DNA of 64,000 nt from Gordonia oryzae (GTDB lineage: Bacteria > Actinomycetota > Actinomycetes > Mycobacteriales > Mycobacteriaceae). The DNA lies in assembly GCF_003797185.1 (NCBI RefSeq), contig NZ_RKMH01000008.1:62001-126000 (forward strand), read 5' to 3'. Each line of letters starts with the position of its first letter. The first letter of the stretch is position 1. Below the pieces are notes generated by a model. The model was not told where the DNA came from. It did no database searches and saw only the letters and a list, made by a program, of their open reading frames with translations. Shown here in pieces: positions 26,084 through 35,464 of the stretch. Made by a program: the position numbers and the translations under genes.

Positions 26084-27019
26084 TCAGCGAAAGCGCTCGC
26101 GTAACTCCGGGTTGTTCTCCCACCACAGCCTCGACGGTTGGTCGACTTCCGTTTTCGCTGCTGTCGATCGGGTCGACTCGCGTTCGTCCGCGTCGAGTTC
26201 GGCGTCGACGATCTCCGCCCGCCGACCCTCGTCGGTACGGAATCGGTCGAACAGCACGAGGAGGAACGGCAGGCCGATGACGTCGCCGAGCACCCAGAAC
26301 ACACCGGCCCCGATGGTTTGATCGGTCCGCAGCGATGGCCCCCACGTGCGATGTAGCGCTTCGTAATACGAGGCTGCGAGAAGTCCGCCTTGCCACATCA
26401 CCACGCCCAGGATGCCGTCGCCGAGCGTCTCACCGAGGGTGACGAGCAACGACAGTGATTGCGGATAGCGCCGTGGCACCGGGTCGACCTGCAGCCGCGC
26501 GTAGAAGTATCCGAAGCCGCAGAACACGAGCAACAGTCGGGTCACGGTGTCGAGGGCGTCGGATCGCAACAGCGCCGGATACCAGCCGGTGAGATAGATC
26601 AGCCACGGCGTCACGATGACGCCGGCCGAGGTCACCGCCGGTGACGCGATCACCCGCGCCGCCCGCATTCGGAGGCAGCGATCAATCACTCTGCGTGCCG
26701 CGGGCCAAGATTCGCGGGCGAGGGTCACCGGCATCCCGAGCGCAAGGCAGAACGGCACCACCATCAGCACCAGCACAATCTGTAGTGCTCGCACCCAGAA
26801 CAGGGTGTCGGAGTACACGCCGACGAACCCGCACGCGCTGATCAGCCACCCCGCCACGCCGAACAGAAACGGAACCGCCCGCCGCCGTGGCAACGTCGAT
26901 CTGCGCATGGCCACCACATACGCCACCGTGATCAAGACGACGACAACAGATGTGGGCACATCGACTCGCCACGACGACACCACCGTCTGCAGGGTCAAGG
27001 GAGCGAGGTCATCGGCCAC
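26084..27019 (-). CDS. Cytochrome c oxidase assembly protein, CtaG/Caa3_CtaG family
   Basis: The GTG at 27019 gives a 311-residue protein with about seven membrane segments. Family-like segments are the first cytoplasmic loop after a TM ending YVVAMRR, the QIVLVLMVVPFCLALGMPVTLA segment, the VTPWLIYLTGWY segment and the late HRTWGPSLRTDQTIGAGV loop, ahead of a helix with WVLGDVIGLPFL. The C-terminal 60 residues are charged and cytoplasmic. Family members help copper delivery to cytochrome oxidase in some Gram-positives, but several actinobacterial paralogues lack proven roles. Confidence 0.8.
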   Translation of the reverse strand: MADDLAPLTLQTVVSSWRVDVPTSVVVVLITVAYVVAMRRSTLPRRRAVPFLFGVAGWLISACGFVGVYSDTLFWVRALQIVLVLMVVPFCLALGMPVTLARESWPAARRVIDRCLRMRAARVIASPAVTSAGVIVTPWLIYLTGWYPALLRSDALDTVTRLLLVFCGFGYFYARLQVDPVPRRYPQSLSLLVTLGETLGDGILGVVMWQGGLLAASYYEALHRTWGPSLRTDQTIGAGVFWVLGDVIGLPFLLVLFDRFRTDEGRRAEIVDAELDADERESTRSTAAKTEVDQPSRLWWENNPELRERFR

Positions 27020-27089
27020 AACCGGCGAGTATGCACCCGCGACGAATCGTTAATCGACTCGTAAAGGCCCAACGGACACCGCGGTGACA

Positions 27090-27431
27090 TAGGGTCAGCG
27101 AGGACCAGCAGACACTGCGGCTCCAGAGCCGCATCGACGATCCACGCACGTACTGGAAGCTCACGCCGACGGACCACACGTCGTACACGCTGGGACGATT
27201 ACACCCGTGCACGCGACGGCATGTTCCGCTTCACCGACACCGACTGGGGCGCCCTGGTACGTCGCAAACACCGACGACAAGAAACGCGGGCGCCGCACCG
27301 TCATCCGCCACGTCCCCGACCAAGTTCGCTACACCCCGCTCGACCGCTCCGACGTGGAACTCCCCAAGCGGAAGGCGACCGGTCACGAGGGACCTGACCT
27401 GCCGCTTCGGCGCATCCCCACGCTGTCTTGA
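27090..27431 (+). pseudogene. Polyphosphate kinase 2 (PPK2) C-terminal relic, frameshifted
   Basis: Read across frames, the plus strand gives VSEDQQTLRLQSRIDDPRTY then WKLTPTDHTSYT, followed after a frameshift by WDDYTRARDGMFRFTDTDW. After another shift it continues PWYVANTDDKKRGRRTVIRH and then YTPLDRSDVELP to a stop at 27431. This is the C-terminal third of a PPK2 (consensus EQxxRxxxRxxDPxKxWKLSPMD..RWxDYxxARDxMxxxTDxxxAPWYVVxxDDKxRARL..). The Walker A half is absent. It is a truncated, decayed gene ahead of the Nudix gene. Confidence 0.72.
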
Positions 27432-27443
27432 CCTCTCGCCACG

Positions 27444-28163
27444 ATGCCACTTGTCGGCACCGATCCCCGCACGTGGTCAACTGAGAAGGTGACGTGGGTC
27501 GAGCGTGAGGTCCTGAACAACCGGCTGTCGGCCTTCGACCGGCGAGCCGCCGCGACACCGGGCACAGCCGCGGCCGTGGCAATCGTCGTCGTCGACCGCG
27601 ACAGCAGCAACGCGAACGACGCCGACACCAGCGAGCGCGAGCAGGGTATCTGGCTCCTGCGCCGACCGATGAGTATGCGCCACCACGCCGCCCAGTTCGC
27701 GCTACCCGGCGGCCGACTCGATCCCGGCGAGGATCAGACCACCGCAGCGCTGCGTGAGTTACATGAGGAGATGGGGGTGGCGTTGTCCCCCGATGACGTC
27801 GTCGGCATGCTCGATGACTATCCGACCAGGTCCGGGTACGTGATCACACCCGTGGTGTGCTGGGCGCCGCACGCTCCCGAACCGTCACCAAACCCCGACG
27901 AGGTCTCGGTGTGGTACTTCATCCCGCTCGACGACCTCCTCGTCACACCTCGGTTCATCACCATTCCGGAGTCGACGCGACCGGTCATCCAGATGCCGAT
28001 TCCGGGGCTGCACCGCGATCCCGATGACCACTCAGCGAGTGGACGGACGGCGCTGGTGCACGCGCCGACCGCCGCGGTGCTCCATCAGTTCGCCGAGGTC
28101 GCGCTGCGCGGCCGTGATACCCGTGTCGACGAGTACGAGCAGCCGGTTTTCGCCTGGTCATAG
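27444..28163 (+). CDS. Nudix hydrolase, CoA pyrophosphatase (NudL)-like
   Basis: A 239-residue protein with a complete Nudix box [23 protein letters not shown] (about 90-112; GX5EX7REUXEEXGU), preceded by QFALPG. The [14 protein letters not shown] stretch resembles the UPF0035/CoA-diphosphatase subgroup, which trims CoA or its oxidised forms, but substrate is uncertain. It has its own ATG 12 bases after the PPK2 relic stop. Confidence 0.88.
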   Translation: MPLVGTDPRTWSTEKVTWVEREVLNNRLSAFDRRAAATPGTAAAVAIVVVDRDSSNANDADTSEREQGIWLLRRPMSMRHHAAQFALPGGRLDPGEDQTTAALRELHEEMGVALSPDDVVGMLDDYPTRSGYVITPVVCWAPHAPEPSPNPDEVSVWYFIPLDDLLVTPRFITIPESTRPVIQMPIPGLHRDPDDHSASGRTALVHAPTAAVLHQFAEVALRGRDTRVDEYEQPVFAWS

Positions 28164-28311
28164 CGGCGCCCGAAAAAACTTCGGCGCCCGGGAATGAAAT
28201 CGGACCGCGGTCCGGTTATGCTCGGTAATGGGCCGGAACGACCCAGCGACCTCACCGGTCATCGATACATCAGTCATCGACACCCGGGCACCCCGGAAGA
28301 AGGAGTATCCC

Positions 28312-28860
28312 ATGAGCACCACCGTCACCGCGCCGATCGCCGCAGGCACCTGGACCATCGATCCCGTCCACTCGACCGTCGGCTTCTCCGTCAAGCACCT
28401 CATGGTGAGCAAGGTCCGCGGCAAGTTCGACACCTTCAGCGGCACGATCACCGTCGCCGAGGACGGAACGCCGTCGGTGCAGGCCGAGATCGACGTCACC
28501 TCGATCACCACCGGCAACGAACAGCGCGACGGACACATCAAGTCTGGCGACTTCTTCGACGCCGAGACCTACCCGAAGGCCACCTTCACCTCGACCGCAG
28601 TGCGCCCCGATGGCGACGACTACGTGCTCACCGGCGACTTCACCCTGCGCGGCGTGACCAAGCCCGTCGATCTCAAGCTCGAGTTCAACGGCGTCAACCC
28701 GGGTATGGGCAACGGCCCGGTGGCCGGCTTCGAGGCCACCACCGTGCTGAACCGCAAGGACTTCGGGATCGATATCGAGATGCCGCTCCAGGGCGGCGGC
28801 GTCGTCGTCGGCGACAAGGTCACCATCACCCTCGAGATCGAGGCCGGCCAGGGCGCCTGA
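28312..28860 (+). CDS. YceI family protein
   Basis: A 182-residue beta-barrel protein starting at the ATG at 28312, five bases after AGGAG; a longer frame to 28228 lacks a ribosome site. It carries the family opening GTWTIDPVHSTVGFSVKHLM, the KVRGKFDTFSG motif, GHIKSGDFFDAETYP and the DFTLRGVTKPV segment. YceI proteins form lipocalin-like barrels that bind isoprenoid-type lipids. No signal peptide is present, so this copy is probably cytoplasmic. A strong terminator follows. Confidence 0.92.
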   Translation: MSTTVTAPIAAGTWTIDPVHSTVGFSVKHLMVSKVRGKFDTFSGTITVAEDGTPSVQAEIDVTSITTGNEQRDGHIKSGDFFDAETYPKATFTSTAVRPDGDDYVLTGDFTLRGVTKPVDLKLEFNGVNPGMGNGPVAGFEATTVLNRKDFGIDIEMPLQGGGVVVGDKVTITLEIEAGQGA

Positions 28861-28915
28861 CCCCCTTCTCAGATCGATCACGCCGACCCGATCGATCGAC
28901 GGGGCAGCCTAGACC

Positions 28916-28958
28916 GGGACCGATACCGCAAACCCCGTGTGCGGTATCGGTCCCGTTG
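28916..28958 (+). terminator. Strong hairpin terminator after yceI
   Basis: A perfect 15-bp stem GGGACCGATACCGCA (28916-28930) / TGCGGTATCGGTCCC (28940-28954) with a 9-nt loop, followed by GTTGT. It may act in both directions. Confidence 0.8.
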
Positions 28959-29020
28959 TCGTACTGCCGGATACGTGATGCGCCGGGTGACGTGATCTCG
29001 CCGCACGTGATGGGCGGGCG

Positions 29021-29140
29021 TCAGCGCTCGCGGTAGCGCCCCGACGAACCCAGTTCTCGGGCATAGAAATTCAGACCGGGCCGGTTGCACAGCATGCCGA
29101 GGGCAACCAGCGCGAACAGAACTACGACGAGTGCGATCAT
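29021..29140 (-). CDS. Small single-span membrane protein (39 residues)
   Basis: The ATG at 29140 has a well-placed GGAGG six bases upstream. The peptide starts with the hydrophobic segment MIALVVVLFALVALGML, then CNRPGLNFYARELGSSG and a basic tail. No family is recognised. The ribosome site and the clean hydrophobic-then-polar pattern support a real small gene. The frame could be extended to 29251, but that part has no start signal. Confidence 0.5.
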   Translation of the reverse strand: MIALVVVLFALVALGMLCNRPGLNFYARELGSSGRYRER

Positions 29141-29361
29141 GATCAGCCTCCACAGGGCAAGGACGGACCGTCTACAGCTCTTGACGGATTTCGGTGTACA
29201 CATGTTCTCCCAATCCGGCACAGAACGAAAGACCTGTGACGACGAGATCACGTATCCGATTGGGGCGTGGCCCTGTTCACACCGGTATCACGCGCACCGG
29301 CACAGCACATCTGTGCAATGAGGGACTCGCAACCGAACCCTGCATGTGAGAAGCCGCGGCG

Positions 29362-30414
29362 TCAGGACCCGACGATGCGCGGGGAGTACTGGTTCCCCGC
29401 ACGGACCACCGCGTCGACGGCGTCGAGGAACCCCGGCACGAACCTGCCCGCCCCGAGCACACAGCACGCGTGCCCGCCGTCGACGTCGAAACGTCGGGCT
29501 CCCGGGATACCGTCGACGAGCAGCTGCTGGCGTTCGGGTTCGACGACCTTGTCCCGGACCGAGACCACCACCGACGTCGGCACGTCGATCTCGGCAAGCC
29601 ACTCACGAGAATCGAAGCGCCCCAAACCTTCCCCGAAGTCACCGGTGTGCGACAACGGAGTCGAGAGGAACTGACGCATACCCCACAGGGCGGTGTGCGC
29701 GGTGGGCTTGTCCAACGTCGCGTCCGACGGCCGAGGGACGATTCGGTAGACGGGCTTGAGCAGTCGGCCAGTCTTGTTGGCCCGCTCCCGCAGATGCGGA
29801 TCACGGGTGCTGAAGTACGGCCCGGTCGAGCACAGGACCAACCCCGAGACCCGATCGTGATGGCGTCGCCACACGAGTTGCGAGATGCCACCACCCATCG
29901 AGAAGCCAGCGGTCACGAACCGAGAGATCCCGAGGACGTCAGCGAGCGCGGCGACGTCGTCAGCGCAGTCGAGCAAGTCGAAGGCACCCGATCGGATGCC
30001 GCGGCCATGCCAGCGGTGATCGAGGGTGACGACCCGATAGCGCTGAGTGAGTTCAGGGATCACCGGATACCAGCACAGCAGCCCGGTGGTCATCACCGAA
30101 TGCTGCAGGATGATCACCGGCGCGTCGGCCGGGCCGGAGTCGGTGACGAAAGTGCTACCGCGCCCGGGCAATTCCACCATGGCCCCGCTCGGCAGATTAC
30201 GCACCGGCAGATAGGACGGGCCGGGAAGCGACAGACCTCGGGAGATCCGATCCAGTACTGCAGCACACACCGCTACGACGGTACGCCAGATTCCTCCGCT
30301 TCGGTTGTGTGTCGTCGGCCGCAACCAGGCACCCGCCACACTCTCAGCACAGGGTGCACAGGGACTTCTGAGGGACGCGCGTCCGTCAATGGTCAGGGCC
30401 AGCAGATCCGACAC
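29362..30414 (-). CDS. Alpha/beta-hydrolase fold protein
   Basis: The open frame gives 350 residues from a GTG at 30414. The first 60 or so residues are not family-like, and a later start near residue 45 is likely. The fold is visible: LQHSVMTTGLLCWYPVI (oxyanion region), TLDHRWHGRGIRSG, the nucleophile elbow GFSMGG (about 169-174) and the C-terminal DGGHACCV with the catalytic His. The catalytic acid is probably Asp in VSVRDKVV. Substrate unknown. It is divergent from the hydrolase at 30493. Confidence 0.82.
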   Translation of the reverse strand: MSDLLALTIDGRASLRSPCAPCAESVAGAWLRPTTHNRSGGIWRTVVAVCAAVLDRISRGLSLPGPSYLPVRNLPSGAMVELPGRGSTFVTDSGPADAPVIILQHSVMTTGLLCWYPVIPELTQRYRVVTLDHRWHGRGIRSGAFDLLDCADDVAALADVLGISRFVTAGFSMGGGISQLVWRRHHDRVSGLVLCSTGPYFSTRDPHLRERANKTGRLLKPVYRIVPRPSDATLDKPTAHTALWGMRQFLSTPLSHTGDFGEGLGRFDSREWLAEIDVPTSVVVSVRDKVVEPERQQLLVDGIPGARRFDVDGGHACCVLGAGRFVPGFLDAVDAVVRAGNQYSPRIVGS

Positions 30415-30492
30415 CCGCTGATGGCCGTATTCGGTCCAGCGGTCGGCCGACCCGACGCCCGCCGCACCGACTCACAGTGCGATCCTGGTTTC

Positions 30493-31440
30493 ATGATGGG
30501 GATTGCCCGACCGAAGATCGAGGGCTCGGTGGCGGTAGAAGCGGGGCGCCGCCGGATCGGGTTCGCCGAGTTCGGGTCGGCGACCGGCCGCGCCGTCATC
30601 TGGTTACACGGCACGCCCGGCGCACGACGCCAGATTCCGACCGAGGCCCGCGCCTACGCCGCCGAGCACGACATCCGGCTCATCGGGCTCGACCGCCCCG
30701 GCATCGGCAGTTCCACCGCCCACCGGTATGGATGTGTGGCGGAGTTCTCCGACGACCTCGAGCCGGTTCTGGAGGCTCTGGGCATCGACCGGTGCGCGGT
30801 GATCGGCATGTCCGGCGGCGGGCCGTACGCATTGGCGACCGCACACGCGCTGCCCGATCGCGTCATGGTGGCCGGGATCGTCGGCGGAGTCGCACCCACC
30901 GTGGGCGCAGACGCCATCGGCGGCGGTGCGATGGCCCTGGGTTCGCTGCTGGCCCCGGCCGTCCGGGTCGCCGGTGCACCCCTGGGCAAGGTCCTCAGTT
31001 CGGCGCTCGGCGTGGCCGCGCCCATCGCGAATCCGGCGATCCGCCTCTACGGCCGGTTTTCGCCGCGCGCCGACCGAGAGTTGCTCGCCCGCCCCGAGTT
31101 CCGGGCGATGTTCCTCGATGACCTGTTGCACGGCGGCAGCCGTCGCATGGAGGCACCGTTCGCCGACGTTGTCGTCTTCGCCCAGGATTGGGGATTCCGC
31201 GTCGGTGACGTCACCACGCCGGTGCGCTGGTGGCATGGCGACCACGACCACATCATCCCGTATTCCCATGGCATACACATGGTCTCGCTGCTGCCCGACG
31301 CCAAGCTCTTCGAGTTGCCCGGCGAAAGCCACCTCAGCGCACTGGGGATGTCGAGGCAGATCCTCGCCGAGTTGCTCTCGGTGTGGGACGACGCCGAACG
31401 CACCCCGATGATGCCCGCCGGCCCACTGATCGAGCCCTGA
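30493..31440 (+). CDS. Alpha/beta-hydrolase fold protein
   Basis: The ATG at 30493 (or 30496) gives 315 residues. Fold landmarks are WLHGTPGARRQIP, LDRPGIGSST, the nucleophile elbow GMSGGGPYA (about 105-113), WWHGDHDHIIP with the acid, and the catalytic His in PGESHLSALG. The frame is open for 340 codons upstream but that part overlaps the other hydrolase in antisense and is rejected. Typical of mycobacterial LipV/epoxide-hydrolase-like enzymes; substrate unknown. Confidence 0.88.
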   Translation: MMGIARPKIEGSVAVEAGRRRIGFAEFGSATGRAVIWLHGTPGARRQIPTEARAYAAEHDIRLIGLDRPGIGSSTAHRYGCVAEFSDDLEPVLEALGIDRCAVIGMSGGGPYALATAHALPDRVMVAGIVGGVAPTVGADAIGGGAMALGSLLAPAVRVAGAPLGKVLSSALGVAAPIANPAIRLYGRFSPRADRELLARPEFRAMFLDDLLHGGSRRMEAPFADVVVFAQDWGFRVGDVTTPVRWWHGDHDHIIPYSHGIHMVSLLPDAKLFELPGESHLSALGMSRQILAELLSVWDDAERTPMMPAGPLIEP

Positions 31441-31449
31441 CCCGCCGGC

Positions 31450-32661
31450 TCATCCGGTGGTCGACTCGCCCAACTCCGCGAGGATCGCCTTGGTGTGCTC
31501 GCCGAGCGCGGGCACCGGGCCCATCCGCATCTCGACGTCGTCGAAGGTGAAGGGCGGCAACAATGCCCGGATCGGGCCGATCTCGGTGTCGACCGTTCGC
31601 CACCGCTGACGTGCCGAGAGCTGTGGATGTTCCACAACGCCGGCGACGTCGCGGATCTGTGCGGCGGGAATCCCGGCTGCTGCAAGGCGTTGGTCGAGTT
31701 CGGCGGTGTCGAAGGTCGCGGTCAGAGCCGCAACGAGGTCGTCGACTTCGGCACGGCGAGCGACTCTTGCGATGTTGGTGGCGTAACGCGGGTCGTCGCC
31801 GAGTTCCGGTCGGCCCAACACCCGTGCGAGTGCGCGCCACCCGCGGTCGTTCTGGACGCCGATGAGGATCTCGCCCTCACGCGTCGGATACGCGTCGTAG
31901 GGGACGATGGCCGCGTGTCCGACGCCGCAACGCGGAATCTGCCGCCCCGCGTGCAGCGCGACATACATCGGATGGCCCATCCATTCGACGGTCGCATCGA
32001 ACATCGACACCTCGATCGTGGCGCCCGCACCGGTGATGCCACGACGCACCAGCGCCGACAGAATCGAGGTGAGTGCGTACATCCCCGCGGCGATATCGGA
32101 GGTGGGGACCCCGGTCTTGGCGGGGTGCTCGGCGGTGCCGGTGACCGAGATCATCCCCGCCTCGGCCTGCACGAGCATGTCGTAGGCCTTGCGGTCACTC
32201 ATCGGCCCGGCGGAGCCGTAGCCGCTCATGTTCACCACGATCAGGTCGCGGTGCTCAGAACGCAGGCGCTGCGCGTCGAATCCCAGCCGAGCGGCGGCCC
32301 CGGGGGCGAGGTTCTGCAGGAACACATCGGCGCGGTCGATGAGCGCGCGCACCTGCGCTGCGCCCCGCTCGTGCTTGAGGTCGACCGCGAAGGACTCCTT
32401 GCCTCGGTTGAGCCACACGAAATGCGAGGCGAGCCCCTCGACCTCGGCGTCGTAGTGTCGGGCAAAATCGCCCTCACCGACCCGCTCGATCTTGATCACC
32501 CGAGCCCCGAGGTCGGCGAGGTGCCGCGTGGCCAAAGGCGCGGCGACGGCCTGCTCGAGGGCCACCACGGTCAGGCCGACCAGGGGAAGCGAGTCGTTCG
32601 GCAGGTCGGTCTCGGGCTTGTCGGGGTCGGCGGGGGTCTGCGCAAAGGCCACGTCGGCCAC
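31450..32661 (-). CDS. CaiB/BaiF family III CoA-transferase
   Basis: A 403-residue protein from the GTG at 32661. Landmarks are LVGLTVVALEQAVAAPLATR at the N-terminus, the RVGEGDFAR segment, WLNRGKESFAVDLK, NMSGYGSAGPMSDRKAYDML with the catalytic Asp region, and VEWMGHP. Family III enzymes move CoA between acids via aspartyl-CoA anhydrides. Neighbouring enoyl-CoA hydratase and acyl-CoA enzymes suggest a role in acyl-CoA degradation. It is divergent from the metallo-hydrolase gene at 32784; the 122-base gap holds both promoters, which I could not resolve. Confidence 0.9.
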   Translation of the reverse strand: MADVAFAQTPADPDKPETDLPNDSLPLVGLTVVALEQAVAAPLATRHLADLGARVIKIERVGEGDFARHYDAEVEGLASHFVWLNRGKESFAVDLKHERGAAQVRALIDRADVFLQNLAPGAAARLGFDAQRLRSEHRDLIVVNMSGYGSAGPMSDRKAYDMLVQAEAGMISVTGTAEHPAKTGVPTSDIAAGMYALTSILSALVRRGITGAGATIEVSMFDATVEWMGHPMYVALHAGRQIPRCGVGHAAIVPYDAYPTREGEILIGVQNDRGWRALARVLGRPELGDDPRYATNIARVARRAEVDDLVAALTATFDTAELDQRLAAAGIPAAQIRDVAGVVEHPQLSARQRWRTVDTEIGPIRALLPPFTFDDVEMRMGPVPALGEHTKAILAELGESTTG

Positions 32662-32783
32662 CTTTGCCCGCCGCAGTCACCGTGTCAATGCCGCGAGCGA
32701 ATCTGGGACACATAGGGTTTACCTCACGATGCGTGAGCCGAGCGGTGTTTGCCCGGCCGCGTCCCGCGTGATCGTATGGACCG

Positions 32784-33965
32784 ATGAACACTCGATCGGC
32801 GCGCCCGCCGACCACCGGTTCGGGCGCCCCAGGCGCGGTCGAATCGATGGCTGTTCAATCGGGTGCCGTCACCACCGACGAGGTCATCACGAGCACCGGC
32901 GTAGTGGTCACCGGCCACGGGCAGCGTCAGGCGTGGGCCGACAAGGTGTTACCGGCGGTCGAAGAGGTTCGGCCCGGCGTGTTCTCGATCCCGGTGCCGA
33001 TGCCCGGCAATCCGTTGCGATACGTCCTGGTGTACGCACTGGTCACCGCCACCGGCGGCCTCGCCCTGATCGACACCGGCTGGAACACCGACGACTCGTG
33101 GGACACGTTGGTCGCCGGCATCCATGCCACCGGCCATGACCTGTCCGACATCACCGACGTGTTCATCACCCATCTACACCCCGACCATTTCGGTCTCGTC
33201 CCCCGGGTTCTCGAGCACGCCGACCCCCGATTGGGCATGCATCGCAACGACGCCCGGTTTCTGTATCACCGCGACGAGGCGCAACTCGCGCGGGAGCTCG
33301 CCGACGCCCAGGTCGATCTGCGTGAGCTCGGTGCCCCGACCGACGTGATCGACGCCGGAATCCGTGAGATCGTGCGGCTACCACAGGGCCGCACGATGGA
33401 CGTTGAACTCGTCGGCGATGCGCCCCTGGATATCCCGGGATGGAATCTGCGCGCGATCTGGACGCCAGGACACACGGCGGGACACCTGTGCTTCGCCGAC
33501 GATGACGCCGGGATCATCTTCACCGGTGATCACTTGCTGCCGCGGATCAGTCCGAACGTGTCCACCAACTCCTTCCAGAACCCCAGTCCGCTCGCCGATT
33601 ACCTGACCTCGCTGGCCAACACCGAGCATCTCGGGGACCTCGAGGCGCTGCCGTCGCACGAATACCGGTTCCGCGGTCTCGCCGGCCGCGTCACCCATCT
33701 GCTCTCCCACCACGAAGAACGACTCACCGAGATCACCGAGGCCATCACCGAGGTGCCCGGGTCGACCGCGTGGGAGGTCACCCGATCGGTCACCTGGTCC
33801 CGGCCGTTCGAGCAGCTTTCTCTGCCGCTGAGCCGAATGGCCCTGCGCGAGACCAATGCCCACCTTTTGGTTCTGGAAGAACGCGGGATCCTCGCCCGAT
33901 CGGGCACCGAACCCGTGCACTGGTTTGTCACCACCCCCACCGATCGAGAGGACACCGGCACATGA
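32784..33965 (+). CDS. Metallo-beta-lactamase fold hydrolase
   Basis: A 393-residue protein; the ATG at 32784 is the first in frame, with an alternative at 32847. The metal-binding motif THLHPDHFG (about 131-139) is complete, followed by GHTAGHLC and FTGDHLLP with the further metal ligands. The last 90 residues add a winged-helix-like tail (HLLVLEERGILARSG). Such enzymes hydrolyse thioesters, glyoxalase-type substrates or lactones; substrate unknown. The stop overlaps the enoyl-CoA hydratase start as ATGA, so the two are coupled and it may hydrolyse an acyl-CoA product. Confidence 0.88.
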   Translation: MNTRSARPPTTGSGAPGAVESMAVQSGAVTTDEVITSTGVVVTGHGQRQAWADKVLPAVEEVRPGVFSIPVPMPGNPLRYVLVYALVTATGGLALIDTGWNTDDSWDTLVAGIHATGHDLSDITDVFITHLHPDHFGLVPRVLEHADPRLGMHRNDARFLYHRDEAQLARELADAQVDLRELGAPTDVIDAGIREIVRLPQGRTMDVELVGDAPLDIPGWNLRAIWTPGHTAGHLCFADDDAGIIFTGDHLLPRISPNVSTNSFQNPSPLADYLTSLANTEHLGDLEALPSHEYRFRGLAGRVTHLLSHHEERLTEITEAITEVPGSTAWEVTRSVTWSRPFEQLSLPLSRMALRETNAHLLVLEERGILARSGTEPVHWFVTTPTDREDTGT

Positions 33966-34723
33966 GCCCGGTCACCACCGAATTCGCCGACGGCGTCGCC
34001 GTCATCACCATCGACCGCCCCGAGGCCCGTAACGCGGTCAACGGCCAGGTCGCTGCCCTCATCGCGGCGGCGATCGATGAGTTCGAGACCCGCGACGACA
34101 TCACCGTCGGCATCCTCACCGGCGCCGGCGGGACTTTCTGCGCCGGAATGGATCTCAAGGCGTTCACCCGCGGCGAGGTACCGAGTGTGCCCGGTCGCGG
34201 ATTCGGCGGGGTCACCGAGAAGCCGCCGAGCAAGCCGCTGATCGCCGCGGTCGAGGGCTGGGCGCTGGCCGGCGGCTGCGAACTGGCCCTGTCAGCCGAT
34301 CTGATCGTCGCTGCCGAGGACGCGAAATTCGGTTTGCCCGAGGTGAAACGGGGTCTCGCCGCTGCGGCCGGCGGACTGCTGCGTCTGCCCAAGATCCTCC
34401 CCTACCAGCTCGCGATGGAGATCGCGCTGACCGGCGACCCCATCACCGCGCAGCGTGCCCACGAGTTCGGTCTCGTCAACGTCCTCACCCCGACCGGCGG
34501 CGCGCTCGACGGTGCGCGGGAACTCGGCGCCCGGATCGCCGCGAACGGACCGCTCGCCGTCCGCGCCACCAAACAGGTTGTGGGCATGGCAATTCGCTAC
34601 ACCGACCCCGATCTCATCACTGCCCAACGCGAGGTGCTCAACCCGATCTTCGCCTCCGACGACGCCCAAGAAGGTGCTCGCGCGTTCGCCGAGAAGCGGG
34701 CGCCCCTCTGGACCGGCCGCTGA
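33962..34723 (+). CDS. Enoyl-CoA hydratase/isomerase (crotonase) family protein
   Basis: A 253-residue crotonase. It shows ITIDRPEARNAVNGQ, the oxyanion-hole segment GTFCAGMDLKAF, the AVEGWALAGGCELALSADL block with the first acidic residue, and FGLPEVKRGL with the second catalytic-position Glu. Both Glu positions are present, so hydratase activity is plausible. It is coupled by a four-base overlap to the upstream metallo-hydrolase gene. Confidence 0.92.
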   Translation: MSPVTTEFADGVAVITIDRPEARNAVNGQVAALIAAAIDEFETRDDITVGILTGAGGTFCAGMDLKAFTRGEVPSVPGRGFGGVTEKPPSKPLIAAVEGWALAGGCELALSADLIVAAEDAKFGLPEVKRGLAAAAGGLLRLPKILPYQLAMEIALTGDPITAQRAHEFGLVNVLTPTGGALDGARELGARIAANGPLAVRATKQVVGMAIRYTDPDLITAQREVLNPIFASDDAQEGARAFAEKRAPLWTGR

Positions 34724-34752
34724 CCCTCGGCACGAGCCGAGCACCGTCGGCG

Positions 34753-35165
34753 ATGTCCCGACGCAGCCTGTTCGCCGCTACCGCGGTCGCAGCGGGGAGT
34801 CGGGCTGGGTATATCGGACATGGTGCCGGCGGCCCGATTCGCGGCCACTCGATGCCGAAACGAAAGGTGGTGATTGCCAAGGCCACGGCGAGGTGCGGAT
34901 TGGCCCGGTAGCGGTGCCGGTAGTCGAGCCGCAGCACAGCCGATTCAGTGCGGCGGCGCTGGCCCACTGCGACGAGTTCATCGCCGCAATCCGATCGTTG
35001 GGCCCTCAGCCCGATGATCACCGTGGTGCACTACGCGCATCCGGGGCGGGTGGGCGATCAGGGAGGTGTCCTGTTCCTCTGCCCCGCACACTCGGCGACC
35101 TCCAACGGTATGCGCGCATGATCACCCGCTCGCGACGCCGAGCGGTCTTCGATGTGGATCAGCAT
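34753..35165. pseudogene. Relic of a Tat-exported GH1-like glycosidase with an inverted internal piece
   Basis: Plus strand 34753 starts MSRRSLFAATAVAAG, a twin-arginine signal. Plus-strand 34922 onward reads VVEPQHSRFSAAALAHCDEF then IAAIRSLG, continues after a frameshift PMITVVHYAHPG, and later DLQRYARMITRS. These match successive GH1 (beta-glucosidase-like) blocks. The block expected just before them, RYRANPHLAVALAITTFRFG then IEWPRIGPP, is present at about 34828-34920 but on the minus strand. Frameshifts, stops and the inversion make the gene dead. From 35166 to 35464 I see no gene. Confidence 0.55.
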
Positions 35166-35464
35166 CGGTCATAGATGAGGCGAATCCGCAAGCGCGCGTT
35201 GCGGTCAACGAGGACATCCCGCCCGCGGTCAGACTGGTCACCAGGCGTGCCTTCAGCGAAGGACTGCACAATCCGGACCTCACGCACCATTCGACGAGCG
35301 CAGTGAACGCCTACCGTGCGCTGACTGCGGCGCGGGGCCCGCGGCCAACGACCAACCGGTGATGACCCCGGCGGTCGGCTCGTTCGCCCGCATCGCCCAC
35401 TCCTCGACCATGCTCTCCCGCGTCGACGGGCCGCGGGCACGCCTCTGCACGCCGCGGCTAGGCT

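Noticed and set aside
25553..26321. Plus-strand frames after the tRNA cluster as a possible integrase or HNH gene
   Set aside because: No catalytic motif was found and part of the frame is antisense to the CtaG-like gene.
29470..30492. 340-codon upstream extension of the alpha/beta hydrolase at 30493
   Set aside because: It overlaps the other hydrolase gene on the opposite strand and shows no domain; the fold begins after 30493.
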